Shown here: positions 1 to 12,792 of the stretch, in pieces | How positions within the stretch are numbered: position 1 is the first letter of the stretch | How the letters are laid out: the number at the start of each line of letters is the position of its first letter | Notes under the pieces: generated by a model | What the model was told of the DNA's origin: nothing | Seen by the model: the letters and a program-made list of their open reading frames with translations, nothing else | The model's database searches: none | Assembly (NCBI GenBank): GCA_947650285.1 | Contig: CANTFL010001311.1 | Span: 145,514 to 209,513 of the forward strand | Reading direction: 5' to 3' | DNA length: 64,000 bases | Source of the DNA: Hyaloperonospora brassicae | Lineage: Eukaryota; Oomycota; Peronosporomycetes; Peronosporales; Peronosporaceae | Program-made: the position numbers and the translations under genes

Positions 1-1015
1 CAAGAGCCTCGTTGCGCGGAATCACAGGTCCACGGATCAAGCAGCAAGCCAGCTCATGATTTTCATCGAAGGAGAGCTTGGACAGGACGTCCAGACTCTC
101 GCTCGACAAGCAGTCGAAGCGAATGCCTCGTTCGAGGACTTTTACTACCAAATAGGAATGCTGATGGTCCCTGGCGACTTCAGCGAGGACCTCGACGAAG
201 AGCTGTAGTCGTTATCCAAGCTACGCGACGAGACGGTGCAAGCTATCAGTCGCCGTTTGAAGGAGCTCGTACGCCTCTTCGCGGAGCTACCAACGAACGC
301 CGAAATCATTCCGGAGGTGCAGCAATGCCTCTTCTCCAAGCGCGCCATGCCGAACGACTGGCAAGACAAACTTGCAGTTGCGGGCGACCACTACGACAAG
401 CTGACGGCGCTTGCTCTGTACTTCGAGCGTCTCGAGAAGCTTGAGAAGGTCAACGGCCGCGACAAGTCGCACAACAGCAACATCAACAATGAAACCGGCG
501 GTAAAGCCTCTCGCTTCTCAAACGCATATAAACATGAGTCCAACAACAAAAAGCATAAGCAAGACACCAAGAGCAGGGGAAACATCACTTCAAAGCCAAA
601 TCCCAAAGGCAAGTACGGTACCTTCCACAAGACCGACTCGCACGACTCCGCTGACTGCTTCGTCCCCAAGAAGCAGCGTCAGGATGAGAAAAAGCGAAGG
701 GAAGTCAATTTAAAGCAGCCGACAAAGAACTATCCTCGATTCAACGAGTCAAGCGACAGCGAAGACGAGATCAATCTGATCAGCTTGCTTGAGAAAGAGC
801 CAGCAAACAAGATTGCGCCACTGCGCATCAAGGTGCAGATTCGACACAAAAATCGCGCGTCCGACGCTCTGTTCGATAGCGGTGCATCAAGGAGCATCAT
901 CCATGAAACCACGATGAGCGCCAACATCAAGCACAGAAGCAAGCTCGATCACTCATCTACAATGTTCAAGACAGTTGGCGGCGACGTGACGAGCAGCGGC
1001 TCCACAGTGGTGTAG
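1..1015 (+). pseudogene. Unit 1 gag and start of protease (family A)
   Basis: The 5' part of this unit lies outside the window. The gag capsid reading frame hits TAG at 206-208 and continues in the same frame from 236 to a second TAG at 1013-1015 (259 residues). The middle is Lys/Asn/Ser rich and no CCHC knuckle is visible. A retropepsin motif, LFDSGASRSII, lies at about 868-900. This unit has GDFSEDL before the first stop, as in units 5 and 6, whereas units 2-4 have GYFSEDL, so its left part is not of the same subtype as its RT part. Confidence 0.85.
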
Positions 1016-1066
1016 TTTCGTTTCCCCAAGCTCAACCCTACGTCCACAATCACTCATCGCTTTGAA

Positions 1067-1636
1067 GTGATCAACTTCAGCCAAGACGAGATGGTCATCG
1101 GGCGCGATCTCATGGATTCGCTTGGAATTGTGCTCAACTTCAAAGACAAAGTCGTCCAGTGGGATGGACACCAAACGTATCTCAACAAGGGTGGCAGTGG
1201 CACAGCATCGGTTCGCGCGGACACTCGTGATCGTGAGTTTCCAGACGAGTACAAGGAGGTCGTTGACGACGGTTTCCGTCCTACCGACTTGGTGCCCGAT
1301 CACCTGCCGGCACTGCTCGCCGCTCGCGTCCTAAAGCTTTTGGAGGAGCATCAACTATTGTACGACAGCCACTTGGGTCGAATGCGCTTTGACGACTACG
1401 TTCTTCCACTGTCGAAGGACTTCCGTGCTGTCCATGCAACTCCGTACGCACTGCCTCGCTCGATGGAAGCCAAGGCCGAAGACGAGATCCAGCGCCTGCT
1501 CGACGCGGATGTTCTTGAGCAAATCTACGACTCCGATATGGCATCGCCAGCCTTCTTCATCACGAAGGTAAATGGATCGCTGCGTTTGCTTATCAACTTC
1601 CGAGTGCTGAATAAGTACCTGCGTCGCAGTCCGTAA
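1067..1636 (+). pseudogene. Unit 1 protease C-terminus and RT N-terminus (family A)
   Basis: This 189-residue segment is in the same frame as the gag/protease piece, separated only by the TAG at 1013-1015. It starts in the protease (VIGRDLMDSLGI resembles the conserved ILG region). It continues into the RT fingers with SPAFFITKVNGSLRLLINFR, the counterpart of the conserved PxxFVxKKDGxxRMCVDYR stretch; the usual Asp is Asn here. It ends at TAA 1634-1636, and the RT continues in the same frame beyond it. Confidence 0.87.
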
Positions 1637-1663
1637 TACGTTCCCAAGATACGCGAGATACTC

Positions 1664-3106
1664 TTGCGTTTATCTGGCGCCAAGTTCCTATCTACATTCG
1701 ACGCATTTGTGGGATATTATGCCAGGAATCTTGCCATGCAGAGTCGAGCTTACACGGCGCTCTATCTTCTATTTGGAAAGTACCAGTACAAATGTCTGCC
1801 AATGGTGATCTCAACGACATTCGACGAAAACCAAGCGTGCATGGAGAAGATCTTCGGCGATCTCCCGTTCGCAATCGTCTACTTGGACGACTTGCTCGTG
1901 TACTCAAACACCGAGAGCAAACACCTCGAGCACCTGCGTGTGCTGTTCGAGCGTCTGGTCATGTACGACGTGACACTCAATGGCAAGAAGTGTCACGTGC
2001 TACGCAAGTCTGTCGACTACCTCGGCTTTACACCCACAGCTCAGGGCATTCAACCACAAGCGAAGAAGATCCAAGAAATCAATAAGATCGCCGTTCCTCG
2101 TAACAAGGTAGAGCTGCGTCGCTTCCTGGGCATGAATTTTTTTTATCGCGATATGATACCCAACAAGCCAGCACTATGTGCGCCGCTGAACCGCTTCACG
2201 AGCTCCAAAATCGCATTCACATGGCTGCAAAGCGACACCGACGCGTTCCGCGCCGTCCAGAAGGCGTTTACAGAAGCTGTGTTGCTGGCGTTCCATGACT
2301 TTGACCTCCCATTCCACGTCTACGCTGATGCAAGTGGAAAGCAGCTTGGCTGTATCGTGATGCAAGAAAACAAGATCATCGCCTGTTACTCTCGCACGCT
2401 TAACAAACACCGGATCAATTATACAACGATGGAGCTCGATCTCCTGTCGATTGTGGAGCTGCTTTGCGAGTATTGCACCATGTTGATTGGCTATGAGGTC
2501 ATTGTGCACACCGATCACAAAAACCTCATCTATCCGAACGAATCAAGTCTCAGAGTCAAGCCCTCAAAGCTGCTTCTTTCCAAATACATTTTGTCGTTGC
2601 ACTACATCAAGGGCGTAAAGAACTTCGGCGCGGACGCCTTTTCCCGAATGCGATTTGACACAGTAGAGCAAGCGCAAATGCACGACGAGATTAACGCCGC
2701 GACGGACGATCCACCATGTGTCATGCACAGCCCAGTCATCCTCCAGAACCAAGAGCGCGATGAAACGATCCAGACGATTAGGTCTGTGTGCCTCGCCGGC
2801 CAGAACAACCCAGATTGCAAGTTTCTTGCTCTCCTCGGATGCACGCTTGTCGCATTTCAAGGTCGCGTCGTTGTCCCAGACACCTTGCGTGACGACCTCC
2901 TGGATTGGTACCACCACAATCTCGGGCACGCTGGTCTTGATCGCCTGTACAAGACGATTCGACAGTCGCTTTACTGGCCTGCAATGGAATCGTCGATCAT
3001 CAAGCGCGTCAAGTTGTGTCTGACGTGCAAACGAGCTTACGTCCACGTCGGGAGACAAGACTACGGACTACTACCACCAAGGAAGCTCAAGACAGTGAAC
3101 CCGTAG
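1664..3106 (+). pseudogene. Unit 1 RT palm, RNase H and integrase zinc domain (family A)
   Basis: This 480-residue open segment has no frame change from the upstream RT piece. The RT active site reads YLDD (1880-1891), one of two units with that box intact. RNase H follows (YADASGKQLG, then TMELDLLSI and HTDHKNLIY). The integrase HHCC zinc finger is near the end (WYHHNLGHAG, then CLTC). The frame stops at 3104-3106, just before the first integrase catalytic Asp, which lies in another frame. Confidence 0.9.
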
Positions 3107-3828
3107 ACGTTGTGCACATCGACCTTATTGGTCCGTACGATGGCTATTACAGTATCACTATCATCGTTCAAGCGACACGCTGGCTCGAAGTCGGCGTATA
3201 ACCAGACAAGAATAGCCTGACGACAGCAGAGAGCTTCGACCGCGAGTGGATTTGCCGTTATTCCCGTCCAGTTCAAGTCATTCATGATCTCGGTGCTGAT
3301 TTCACTGGTGAGGAGTTCCAAGAACTTTTGCAGAGCTACAGGATTTAGTCAAAACCGATCACTGCAAAGAACCCGCAAGGCAATGCAATTTGCCAGCGCG
3401 TCGACATGGAGCTTCTCAATGTTGTTCGTTTTCACGACAATATCGACTGGAAGAAAGCACTGCGCTACGCCGCGTTTGCTGTTCGAGCCAGTTATCGCAG
3501 CATTTTGGACGCATCGCCTGGCCAACTCATCTTTGTCCAGGACATGATCACACACAAGCTATACAAAGCAAAATGGAGCTACATGTCCAAGCGGCGATTC
3601 GACGCGATTCTCGCCGACAAAGACCGAGAAAACGACAAGCGCATTTCGCACTTATACAATGTCAGTGACACCGTCATGATCCGAGTACCAAAGCCGTTTC
3701 GCGCGAAGACTCGCCCGGTAGCCAATGGACCATTCACCATCACGGACGTCCACGACAACGGCACGATCACATTCGACAAAGGATCGACAACGCAGCAAGT
3801 GAGCATCCGCCGCGTGTTCCCGTGTTAG
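3016..3828 (+). pseudogene. Unit 1 integrase core and C-terminus (family A)
   Basis: A frameshift between about 3016 and 3106 moves the integrase into a new frame. The first catalytic Asp is in VHIDLIGPYDG. TAA at 3199-3201 interrupts the core, the second Asp is in HDLGADF, and TAG at 3346-3348 precedes the third motif. The expected Glu is Gln here (CQRV, codon 3394-3396). The last 140-residue open piece is 3406-3828 and ends 23 bp before the LTR. Confidence 0.87.
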
Positions 3829-3851
3829 CGCACAAGTTCATGGAAGTAGGA

Positions 3852-4113
3852 TGACATGACTGAGATGTCATCTCCACTTCAACCTGGTCCGACCAGTTGT
3901 TAGTTCATTGCATATCATTACCAACCAGACCTGAAGCAGCCAGTATGAACCCACGCGCATCGGACGTAGTACACAGCGGTATAGAGTATCTGTAGAGCGC
4001 CACGTGCTATCGCTAATATTCAATTCATTCTCATTTTTACCACAAATCCCAGAGTCGCCTTCAAACAAGCTCCTCTGGCTTGATCGGTCCCTCTTCCAGC
4101 CAAAGGCCTGTCA
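3852..4113 (+). repeat. Family A LTR between units 1 and 2
   Basis: 262 bp bounded by TGACA and TGTCA, a perfect 5-bp inverted repeat with canonical TG...CA ends. The 5' end was placed by the purine-rich tract just upstream. The 3' end was placed by the point where the terminal copy at 25716 leaves the array. It serves at once as 3' LTR of one unit and 5' LTR of the next. Confidence 0.85.
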
Positions 4114-4114
4114 T

Positions 4115-4128
4115 TTTGATTAATCAAA
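4115..4128. other. 14-bp palindrome where a primer-binding site is expected
   Basis: TTTGATTAATCAAA begins 2 bp inside the LTR/internal junction and is a perfect palindrome. It recurs at 8430, 12744, 17060 and 21374. No TGG-starting tract, the usual complement of a tRNA 3' CCA end, follows the LTR. Whether it takes part in priming is unknown. Confidence 0.5.
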
Positions 4129-4163
4129 TTTGAATCGGAGCTGTAGAATCCCTTCCCATCGCC

Positions 4164-5950
4164 ATGGGTCGGAACGACGACGACGAGGAATACGTCAGGT
4201 ATACAATCGTCACGTTTCCAGCAACGGACGCGCTACCTTCGATCACCGCGAAGATCAATCTTCTAAGCTCTACCGAGGCACTGCAAAAAGCTGGCTCAAG
4301 TGGAGCATGCGCTTCAAGAGCCTCGTTGCGCGGAATCACAGGTCCACGGATCAAGCAGCAAGCCAGCTCATGATTTTCATCGAAGGAGAGCTTGGACAGG
4401 ACGTCCAGACTCTCGCTCGACAAGCAGTCGAAGCGAATGCCTCGTTCGAGGACTTTTACTACCAAATAGGAATGCTGATGGTCCCTGGCTACTTCAGCGA
4501 GGACCTCGACGAAGAGCTGTAGTCGTTACCCAAGCTACGCGACGAGACGGTGCAAGCTATCAGTCGCCGTTTGAAGGAGCTCGTACGCCTCTTCGCGGAG
4601 CTACCAACGAACGCCGAAATCATTCCGGAGGTGCAGCAATGCCTCTTCTCCAAGCGCGCCATGCCGAACGACTGGCAAGACAAACTTGCAGTTGCGGGCG
4701 ACCACTACGACAAGCTGACGGCGCTTGTTCTGTACTTCGAGCGTCTCGAGAAGCTTGAGAAGGTCAACGGCCGCGACAAGTCGCACAACAGCAACATCAA
4801 CAATGAAACCGGCGGTAAAGCCTCTCGCTTCTCAAACGCATATAAACATGAGTCCAACAACAAAAAGCATAAGCAAGACACCAAGAGCAGGGGAAACATC
4901 ACTTCAAAGCCAAATCCCAAAGGCAAGTACGGTACCTTCCACAAGACCGACTCGCACGACTCCGCTGACTGCTTCGTCCCCAAGAAGCAGCGTCAGGATG
5001 AGAAAAAGCGAAGGGAAGTCAATTTAAAGCAGCCGACAAAGAACTATCCTCGATTCAACGAGTCAAGCGACAGCGAAGACGAGATCAATCTGATCAGCTT
5101 GCTTGAGAAAGAGCCAGCAAACAAGATTGCGCCACTGCGCATCAAGGTGCAGATTCGACACAAAAATCGCGCGTCCGACGCTCTGTTCGATAGCGGTGCA
5201 TCAAGGAGCATCATCCATGAAACCACGATGAGCGCCAACATCAAGCACAGAAGCAAGCTCGATCACTCATCTACAATGTTCAAGACAGTTGGCGGCGACG
5301 TGACGAGCAGCGGCTCCACAGTGGTGTAGTTTCGTTTCCCCAAGCTCAACCCTACGTCCACAATCACTCATCGCTTTGAAGTGATCAACTTCAGCCAAGA
5401 CAAGATGGTCATCGGGCGCGATCTCATGGATTCGCTTGGAATTGTGCTCAACTTCAAAGACAAAGTCGTCCAGTGGGATGGACACCAAACGTATCTCAAC
5501 AAGGGTGGCAGTGGCACAGCATCGGTTCGCGCGGACACTCGTGATCGTGAGTTTCCAGACGAGTACAAGGAGGTCGTTGACGACGGTTTCCGTCCTACCG
5601 ACTTGGTGCCCGATCACCTGCCGGCACTGCTCGCCGCTCGCGTCCTAAAGCTTTTGGAGGAGCATCAACTATTGTACGACAGCCACTTGGGTCGAATGCG
5701 CTTTGACGACTACGTTCTTCCACTGTCGAAGGACTTCCGTGCTGTCCATGCAACTCCGTACGCACTGCCTCGCTCGATGGAAGCCAAGGCCGAAGACGAG
5801 ATCCAGCGCCTGCTCGACGCGGATGTTCTTGAGCAAATCTACGACTCCGATATGGCATCGCCAGCCTTCTTCATCACGAAGGTAAATGGATCGCTGCGTT
5901 TGCTTATCAACTTCCGAGTGCTGAATAAGTACCTGCGTCGCAGTCCGTAA
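4164..5950 (+). pseudogene. Unit 2 gag, protease and RT N-terminus (family A)
   Basis: The likely gag start is ATG 4164 (MGRNDDDEEYV). A frame change near 4258 is needed to reach the capsid part (GTAKSWLKWSMRF), which ends at TAG 4520-4522. Then follow 4550-5329 (gag tail and DSGAS protease) and 5381-5950 (protease end, RT fingers), separated by TAG 5327-5329 and ended by TAA 5948-5950. This copy has QDKMV where the other units have QDEMV. Confidence 0.87.
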
Positions 5951-5977
5951 TACGTTCCCAAGATACGCGAGATACTC

Positions 5978-8143
5978 TTGCGTTTATCTGGCGCCAAGTT
6001 CCTATCTACATTCGACGCATTTGTGGGATATTATGCCAGGAATCTTGCCATGCAGAGTCGAGCTTACACGGCGCTCTATCTTCTATTTGGAAAGTACCAG
6101 TACAAATGTCTGCCAATGGTGATCTCAACGACATTCGACGAAAACCAAGCGTGCATGGAGAAGATCTTCGGCGATCTCCCGTTCGCAATCGTCTACTTAC
6201 ACGACTTGCTCGTGTACTCAAACACCGAGAGCAAACACCTCGAGCACCTGCGTGTGCTGTTCGAGCGTCTGGTCATGTACGACGTGACACTCAATGGCAA
6301 GAAGTGTCACGTGCTACGCAAGTCTGTCGACTACCTCGGCTCTACACCCACAGCTCAGGGCATTCAACCACAAGCGAAGAAGATCCAAGAAATCAATAAG
6401 ATCGCCGTTCCTCGTAACAAGGTAGAGCTGCGTCGCTTCCTGGGCATGAATTTTTTTTTATCGCGATATGATACCCAACAAGCCAGCACTATGTGCGCCG
6501 CTGAACCGCTTCACGAGCTCCAAAATCGCATTCACATGGCTGCAAAGCGACACCGACGCGTTCCGCGCCGTCCAGAAGGCGTTTACAGAAGCTGTGTTGC
6601 TGGCGTTCCATGACTTTGACCTCCCATTCCACGTCTACGCTGATGCAAGTGGAAAGCAGCTTGGCTGTATCGTGATGCAAGAAAACAAGATCATCGCCTA
6701 TTACTCTCGCACGCTTAACAAACACCGGATCAATTATACAGCGATGGAGCTCGATCTCCTGTCGATTGTGGAGCTGCTTTGCGAGTATTGCACCATGTTG
6801 ATTGGCTATGAGGTCATTGTGCACACCGATCACAAAAACCTCATCTATCCGAACGAATCAAGTCTCAGAGTCAAGCCCTCAAAGCTGCTTCTTTCCAAAT
6901 ACATTTTGTCGTTGCACTACATCAAGGGCGTAAAGAACTTCGGCGCGGACGCCTTTTCCCGAATGCGATTTGACACAGTAGAGCAAGCGCAAATGCACGA
7001 CGAGATTAACGCCGCGACGGACGATCCACCATGTGTCATGCACAGCCCAGTCATCCTCCAGAACCAAGAGCGCGATGAAACGATCCAGACGATTAGGTCT
7101 GTGTGCCTCGCCGGCCAGAACAACCCAGATTGCAAGTTTCTTGCTCTCCTCGGATGCACGCTTGTCGCATTTCAAGGTCGCGTCGTTGTCCCAGACACCT
7201 TGCGTGACGACCTCCTGGATTGGTACCACCACAATCTCGGGCACGCTGGTCTTGATCGCCTGTACAAGACGATTCGACAGTCGCTTTACTGGCCTGCAAT
7301 GGAATCGTCGATCATCAAGCGCGTCAAGTTGTGTCTGACGTGCAAACGAGCTTACGTCCACGTCGGGAGACAAGACTACGGACTACTACCACCAAGGAAG
7401 CTCAAGACAGTGAACCCGTAGACGTTGTGCACATCGACCTTATTGGTCCGTACGATGGCTATTACAGTATCACTATCATCGTTCAAGCGACACGCTGGCT
7501 CGAAGTCGGCGTATAACCAGACAAGAATAGCCTGACGACAGCAGAGAGCTTCGACCGCGAGTGGATTTGCCGTTATTCCCGTCCAGTTCAAGTCATTCAT
7601 GATCTCGGTGCTGATTTCACTGGTGAGGAGTTCCAAGAACTTTTGCAGAGCTACAGGATTTAGTCAAAACCGATCACTGCAAAGAACCCGCAAGGCAATG
7701 CAATTTGCCAGCGCGTCGACATGGAGCTTCTCAATGTTGTTCGTTTTCACGACAATATCGACTGGAAGAAAGCACTGCACTACGCCGCGTTTGCTGTTCG
7801 AGCCAGTTATCGCAGCATTTTGGACGCATCGCCTGGCCAACTCATCTTTGTCCAGGACATGATCACACACAAGCTATACAAAGCAAAATGGAGCTACATG
7901 TCCAAGCGGCGATTCGACGCGATTCTCGCCGACAAAGACCGAGAAAACGACAAGCGCATTTCGCACTTATACAATGTCAGTGACACCGTCATGATCCGAG
8001 TACCAAAGCCGTTTCGCGCGAAGACTCGCCCGGTAGCCAATGGACCATTCACCATCACGGACGTCCACGACAACGGCACGATCACATTCGACAAAGGATC
8101 GACAACGCAGCAAGTGAGCATCCGCCGCGTGTTCCCGTGTTAG
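5978..8143 (+). pseudogene. Unit 2 RT, RNase H and integrase (family A)
   Basis: The RT box is mutated to YLHD (6194-6205). An extra T in the T tract near 6451-6459 adds a frameshift unique to this unit, splitting the segment into 5978-6613 and 6468-7421. The integrase continues in 7331-7516 and 7721-8143, with TAA 7514-7516, TAG 7661-7663 and CQRV at 7706-7717 in place of CERV. Confidence 0.87.
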
Positions 8144-8166
8144 CGCACAAGTTCATGGAAGGAGAA

Positions 8167-8428
8167 TGACATGACTGAGACGTCATCTCCACTTCAACCT
8201 GGTCCGACCAGTTGTTAGTTCATTGCATATCATTACCAACCAGACCAGAAGCAGCCAGTATGAACCCACGCGCATGGGACGTAGTACACAGCGGTATAGA
8301 GTATCTGTAGAGCGCCACGTGCTATCGCTAATATTCAATTCATTCTCATTTTTACCACAAATCCCAGAGTCGCCTTCAAACAAGCTCCTCTGGCTTGATC
8401 GGTCCCTCTTCCAGCCAAAGGCCTGTCA
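8167..8428 (+). repeat. Family A LTR between units 2 and 3
   Basis: 262 bp with TGACA/TGTCA ends. The polypurine tract GGAAGGAGAA at 8157-8166 abuts it. The copy at 3852 has GGAAGTAGGA at this place. Confidence 0.85.
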
Positions 8429-8478
8429 TTTTGATTAATCAAATTTGAATCGGAGCTGAAGAATCCCTTCCCATCGCC

Positions 8479-10265
8479 ATGGGTCGGAACGACGACAACG
8501 AGGAATACGTCAGGTATACAATCGTCACGTTTCCAGCAACGGACGCGCTACCTTCGATCACCGCGAAGATCAATCTTCTAAGCTCTACCGAGGCACTGCA
8601 AAAAGCTGGCTCAAGTGGAGCATGCGCTTCAAGAGCCTCGTTGCGCGGAATCACAGGTCCACGGATCAAGCAGCAAGCCAGCTCATGATTTTCATCGAAG
8701 GAGAGCTTGGACAGGACGTCCAGACTCTCGCTCGACAAGCAGTCGAAGCGAATGCCTCGTTCGAGGACTTTTACTACCAAATAGGAATGCTGATGGTCCC
8801 TGGCTACTTCAGCGAGGACCTCGACGAAGAGCTGTAGTCGTTACCCAAGCTACGCGACGAGACGGTGCAAGCTATCAGTCGCCGTTTGAAGGAGCTCGTA
8901 CGCCTCTTCGCGGAGCTACCAACGAACGCCGAAATCATTCCGGAGGTGCAGCAATGCCTCTTCTCCAAGCGCGCCATGCCGAACGACTGGCAAGACAAAC
9001 TTGCAGTTGCGGGCGACCACTACGACAAGCTGACGGCGCTTGTTCTGTACTTCGAGCGTCTCGAGAAGCTTGAGAAGGTCAACGGCCGCGACAAGTCGCA
9101 CAACAGCAACATCAACAATGAAACCGGCGGTAAAGCCTCTCGCTTCTCAAACGCATATAAACATGAGTCCAACAACAAAAAGCATAAGCAAGACACCAAG
9201 AGCAGGGGAAACATCACTTCAAAGCCAAATCCCAAAGGCAAGTACGGTACCTTCCACAAGACCGACTCGCACGACTCCGCTGACTGCTTCGTCCCCAAGA
9301 AGCAGCGTCAGGATGAGAAAAAGCGAAGGGAAGTCAATTTAAAGCAGCCGACAAAGAACTATCCTCGATTCAACGAGTCAAGCGACAGCGAAGACGAGAT
9401 CAATCTGATCAGCTTGCTTGAGAAAGAGCCAGCAAACAAGATTGCGCCACTGCGCATCAAGGTGCAGATTCGACACAAAAATCGCGCGTCCGACGCTCTG
9501 TTCGATAGCGGTGCATCAAGGAGCATCATCCATGAAACCACGATGAGCGCCAACATCAAGCACAGAAGCAAGCTCGATCACTCATCTACAATGTTCAAGA
9601 CAGTTGGCGGCGACGTGACGAGCAGCGGCTCCACAGTGGTGTAGTTTCGTTTCCCCAAGCTCAACCCTACGTCCACAATCACTCATCGCTTTGAAGTGAT
9701 CAACTTCAGCCAAGACGAGATGGTCATCGGGCGCGATCTCATGGATTCGCTTGGAATTGTGCTCAACTTCAAAGACAAAGTCGTCCAGTGGGATGGACAC
9801 CAAACGTATCTCAACAAGGGTGGCAGTGGCACAGCATCGGTTCGCGCGGACACTCGTGATCGTGAGTTTCCAGACGAGTACAAGGAGGTCGTTGACGACG
9901 GTTTCCGTCCTACCGACTTGGTGCCCGATCACCTGCCGGCACTGCTCGCCGCTCGCGTCCTAAAGCTTTTGGAGGAGCATCAACTATTGTACGACAGCCA
10001 CTTGGGTCGAATGCGCTTTGACGACTACGTTCTTCCACTGTCGAAGGACTTCCGTGCTGTCCATGCAACTCCGTACGCACTGCCTCGCTCGATGGAAGCC
10101 AAGGCCGAAGACGAGATCCAGCGCCTGCTCGACGCGGATGTTCTTGAGCAAATCTACGACTCCGATATGGCATCGCCAGCCTTCTTCATCACGAAGGTAA
10201 ATGGATCGCTGCGTTTGCTTATCAACTTCCGAGTGCTGAATAAGTACCTGCGTCGCAGTCCGTAA
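8479..10265 (+). pseudogene. Unit 3 gag, protease and RT N-terminus (family A)
   Basis: Gag starts at ATG 8479 and the capsid frame resumes in 8622-8837, ending at TAG. 8865-9644 carries the gag tail and DSGAS protease; 9696-10265 carries the protease end and RT fingers. The 259-residue segment is identical in translation to that of units 2 and 4. Confidence 0.87.
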
Positions 10266-10292
10266 TACGTTCCCAAGATACGCGAGATACTC

Positions 10293-12457
10293 TTGCGTTT
10301 ATCTGGCGCCAAGTTCCTATCTACATTCGACGCATTTGTGGGATATTATGCCAGGAATCTTGCCATGCAGAGTCGAGCTTACACGGCGCTCTATCTTCTA
10401 TTTGGAAAGTACCAGTACAAATGTCTGCCAATGGTGATCTCAACGACATTCGACGAAAACCAAGCGTGCATGGAGAAGATCTTCGGCGATCTCCCGTTCG
10501 CAATCGTCTACTTACACGACTTGCTCGTGTACTCAAACACCGAGAGCAAACACCTCGAGCACCTGCGTGTGCTGTTCGAGCGTCTGGTCATGTACGACGT
10601 GACACTCAATGGCAAGAAGTGTCACGTGCTACGCAAGTCTGTCGACTACCTCGGCTCTACACCCACAGCTCAGGGCATTCAACCACAAGCGAAGAAGATC
10701 CAAGAAATCAATAAGATCGCCGTTCCTCGTAACAAGGTAGAGCTGCGTCGCTTCCTGGGCATGAATTTTTTTTATCGCGATATGATACCCAACAAGCCAG
10801 CACTATGTGCGCCGCTGAACCGCTTCACGAGCTCCAAAATCGCATTCACATGGCTGCAAAGCGACACCGACGCGTTCCGCGCCGTCCAGAAGGCGTTTAC
10901 AGAAGCTGTGTTGCTGGCGTTCCATGACTTTGACCTCCCATTCCACGTCTACGCTGATGCAAGTGGAAAGCAGCTTGGCTGTATCGTGATGCAAGAAAAC
11001 AAGATCATCGCCTATTACTCTCGCACGCTTAACAAACACCGGATCAATTATACAGCGATGGAGCTCGATCTCCTGTCGATTGTGGAGCTGCTTTGCGAGT
11101 ATTGCACCATGTTGATTGGCTATGAGGTCATTGTGCACACCGATCACAAAAACCTCATCTATCCGAACGAATCAAGTCTCAGAGTCAAGCCCTCAAAGCT
11201 GCTTCTTTCCAAATACATTTTGTCGTTGCACTACATCAAGGGCGTAAAGAACTTCGGCGCGGACGCCTTTTCCCGAATGCGATTTGACACAGTAGAGCAA
11301 GCGCAAATGCACGACGAGATTAACGCCGCGACGGACGATCCACCATGTGTCATGCACAGCCCAGTCATCCTCCAGAACCAAGAGCGCGATGAAACGATCC
11401 AGACGATTAGGTCTGTGTGCCTCGCCGGCCAGAACAACCCAGATTGCAAGTTTCTTGCTCTCCTCGGATGCACGCTTGTCGCATTTCAAGGTCGCGTCGT
11501 TGTCCCAGACACCTTGCGTGACGACCTCCTGGATTGGTACCACCACAATCTCGGGCACGCTGGTCTTGATCGCCTGTACAAGACGATTCGACAGTCGCTT
11601 TACTGGCCTGCAATGGAATCGTCGATCATCAAGCGCGTCAAGTTGTGTCTGACGTGCAAACGAGCTTACGTCCACGGCGGGAGACAAGACTACGGACTAC
11701 TACCACCAAGGAAGCTCAAGACAGTGAACCCGTAGACGTTGTGCACATCGACCTTATTGGTCCGTACGATGGCTATTACAGTATCACTATCATCGTTCAA
11801 GCGACACGCTGGCTCGAAGTCGGCGTATAACCAGACAAGAATAGCCTGACGACAGCAGAGAGCTTCGACCGCGAGTGGATTTGCCGTTATTCCCGTCCAG
11901 TTCAAGTCATTCATGATCTCGGTGCTGATTTCACTGGTGAGGAGTTCCAAGAACTTTTGCAGAGCTACAGGATTTAGTCAAAACCGATCACTGCAAAGAA
12001 CCCGCAAGGCAATGCAATTTGCCAGCGCGTCGACATGGAGCTTCTCAATGTTGTTCGTTTTCACGACAATATCGACTGGAAGAAAGCACTGCACTACGCC
12101 GCGTTTGCTGTTCGAGCCAGTTATCGCAGCATTTTGGACGCATCGCCTGGCCAACTCATCTTTGTCCAGGACATGATCACACACAAGCTATACAAAGCAA
12201 AATGGAGCTACATGTCCAAGCGGCGATTCGACGCGATTCTCGCCGACAAAGACCGAGAAAACGACAAGCGCATTTCGCACTTATACAATGTCAGTGACAC
12301 CGTCATGATCCGAGTACCAAAGCCGTTTCGCGCGAAGACTCGTCCGGTAGCCAATGGACCATTCACCATCACGGACGTCCACGACAACGGCACGATCACA
12401 TTCGACAAAGGATCGACAACGCAGCAAGTGAGCATCCGCCGCGTGTTGCCGTGTTAG
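10293..12457 (+). pseudogene. Unit 3 RT, RNase H and integrase (family A)
   Basis: One open 480-residue segment (10293-11735) lacks unit 2's extra T but shares its YLHD box (10509-10520), so the Asp-to-His change came before the frameshift. The integrase pieces are 11645-11830 and 12035-12457, with TAG 11975-11977 and CQRV at 12020-12031. Confidence 0.88.
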
Positions 12458-12480
12458 CGCACAAGTTCATGGAAGGAGAA

Positions 12481-12742
12481 TGACATGACTGAGACGTCAT
12501 CTCCACTTCAACCTGGTCCGACCAGTTGTTAGTTCATTGCATATCATTACCAACCAGACCAGAAGCAGCCAGTATGAACCCACGCGCATGGGACGTAGTA
12601 CACAGCGGTATAGAGTATCTGTAGAGCGCCACGTGCTATCGCTAATATTCAATTCATTCTCATTTTTACCACAAATCCCAGAGTCGCCTTCAAACAAGCT
12701 CCTCTGGCTTGATCGGTCCCTCTTCCAGCCAAAGGCCTGTCA
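12481..12742 (+). repeat. Family A LTR between units 3 and 4
   Basis: 262 bp, TGACA/TGTCA ends. It carries the left-hand subtype signature (GCCACGTGC, TAATATTC), as do the two LTRs to its left. Confidence 0.85.
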
Positions 12743-12792
12743 TTTTGATTAATCAAATTTGAATCGGAGCTGAAGAATCCCTTCCCATCGCC

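Noticed and set aside
6448..6462. Programmed frameshift at the T tract in unit 2
   Set aside because: Only unit 2 has the extra T. The other units are in frame, so this is a slippage mutation.
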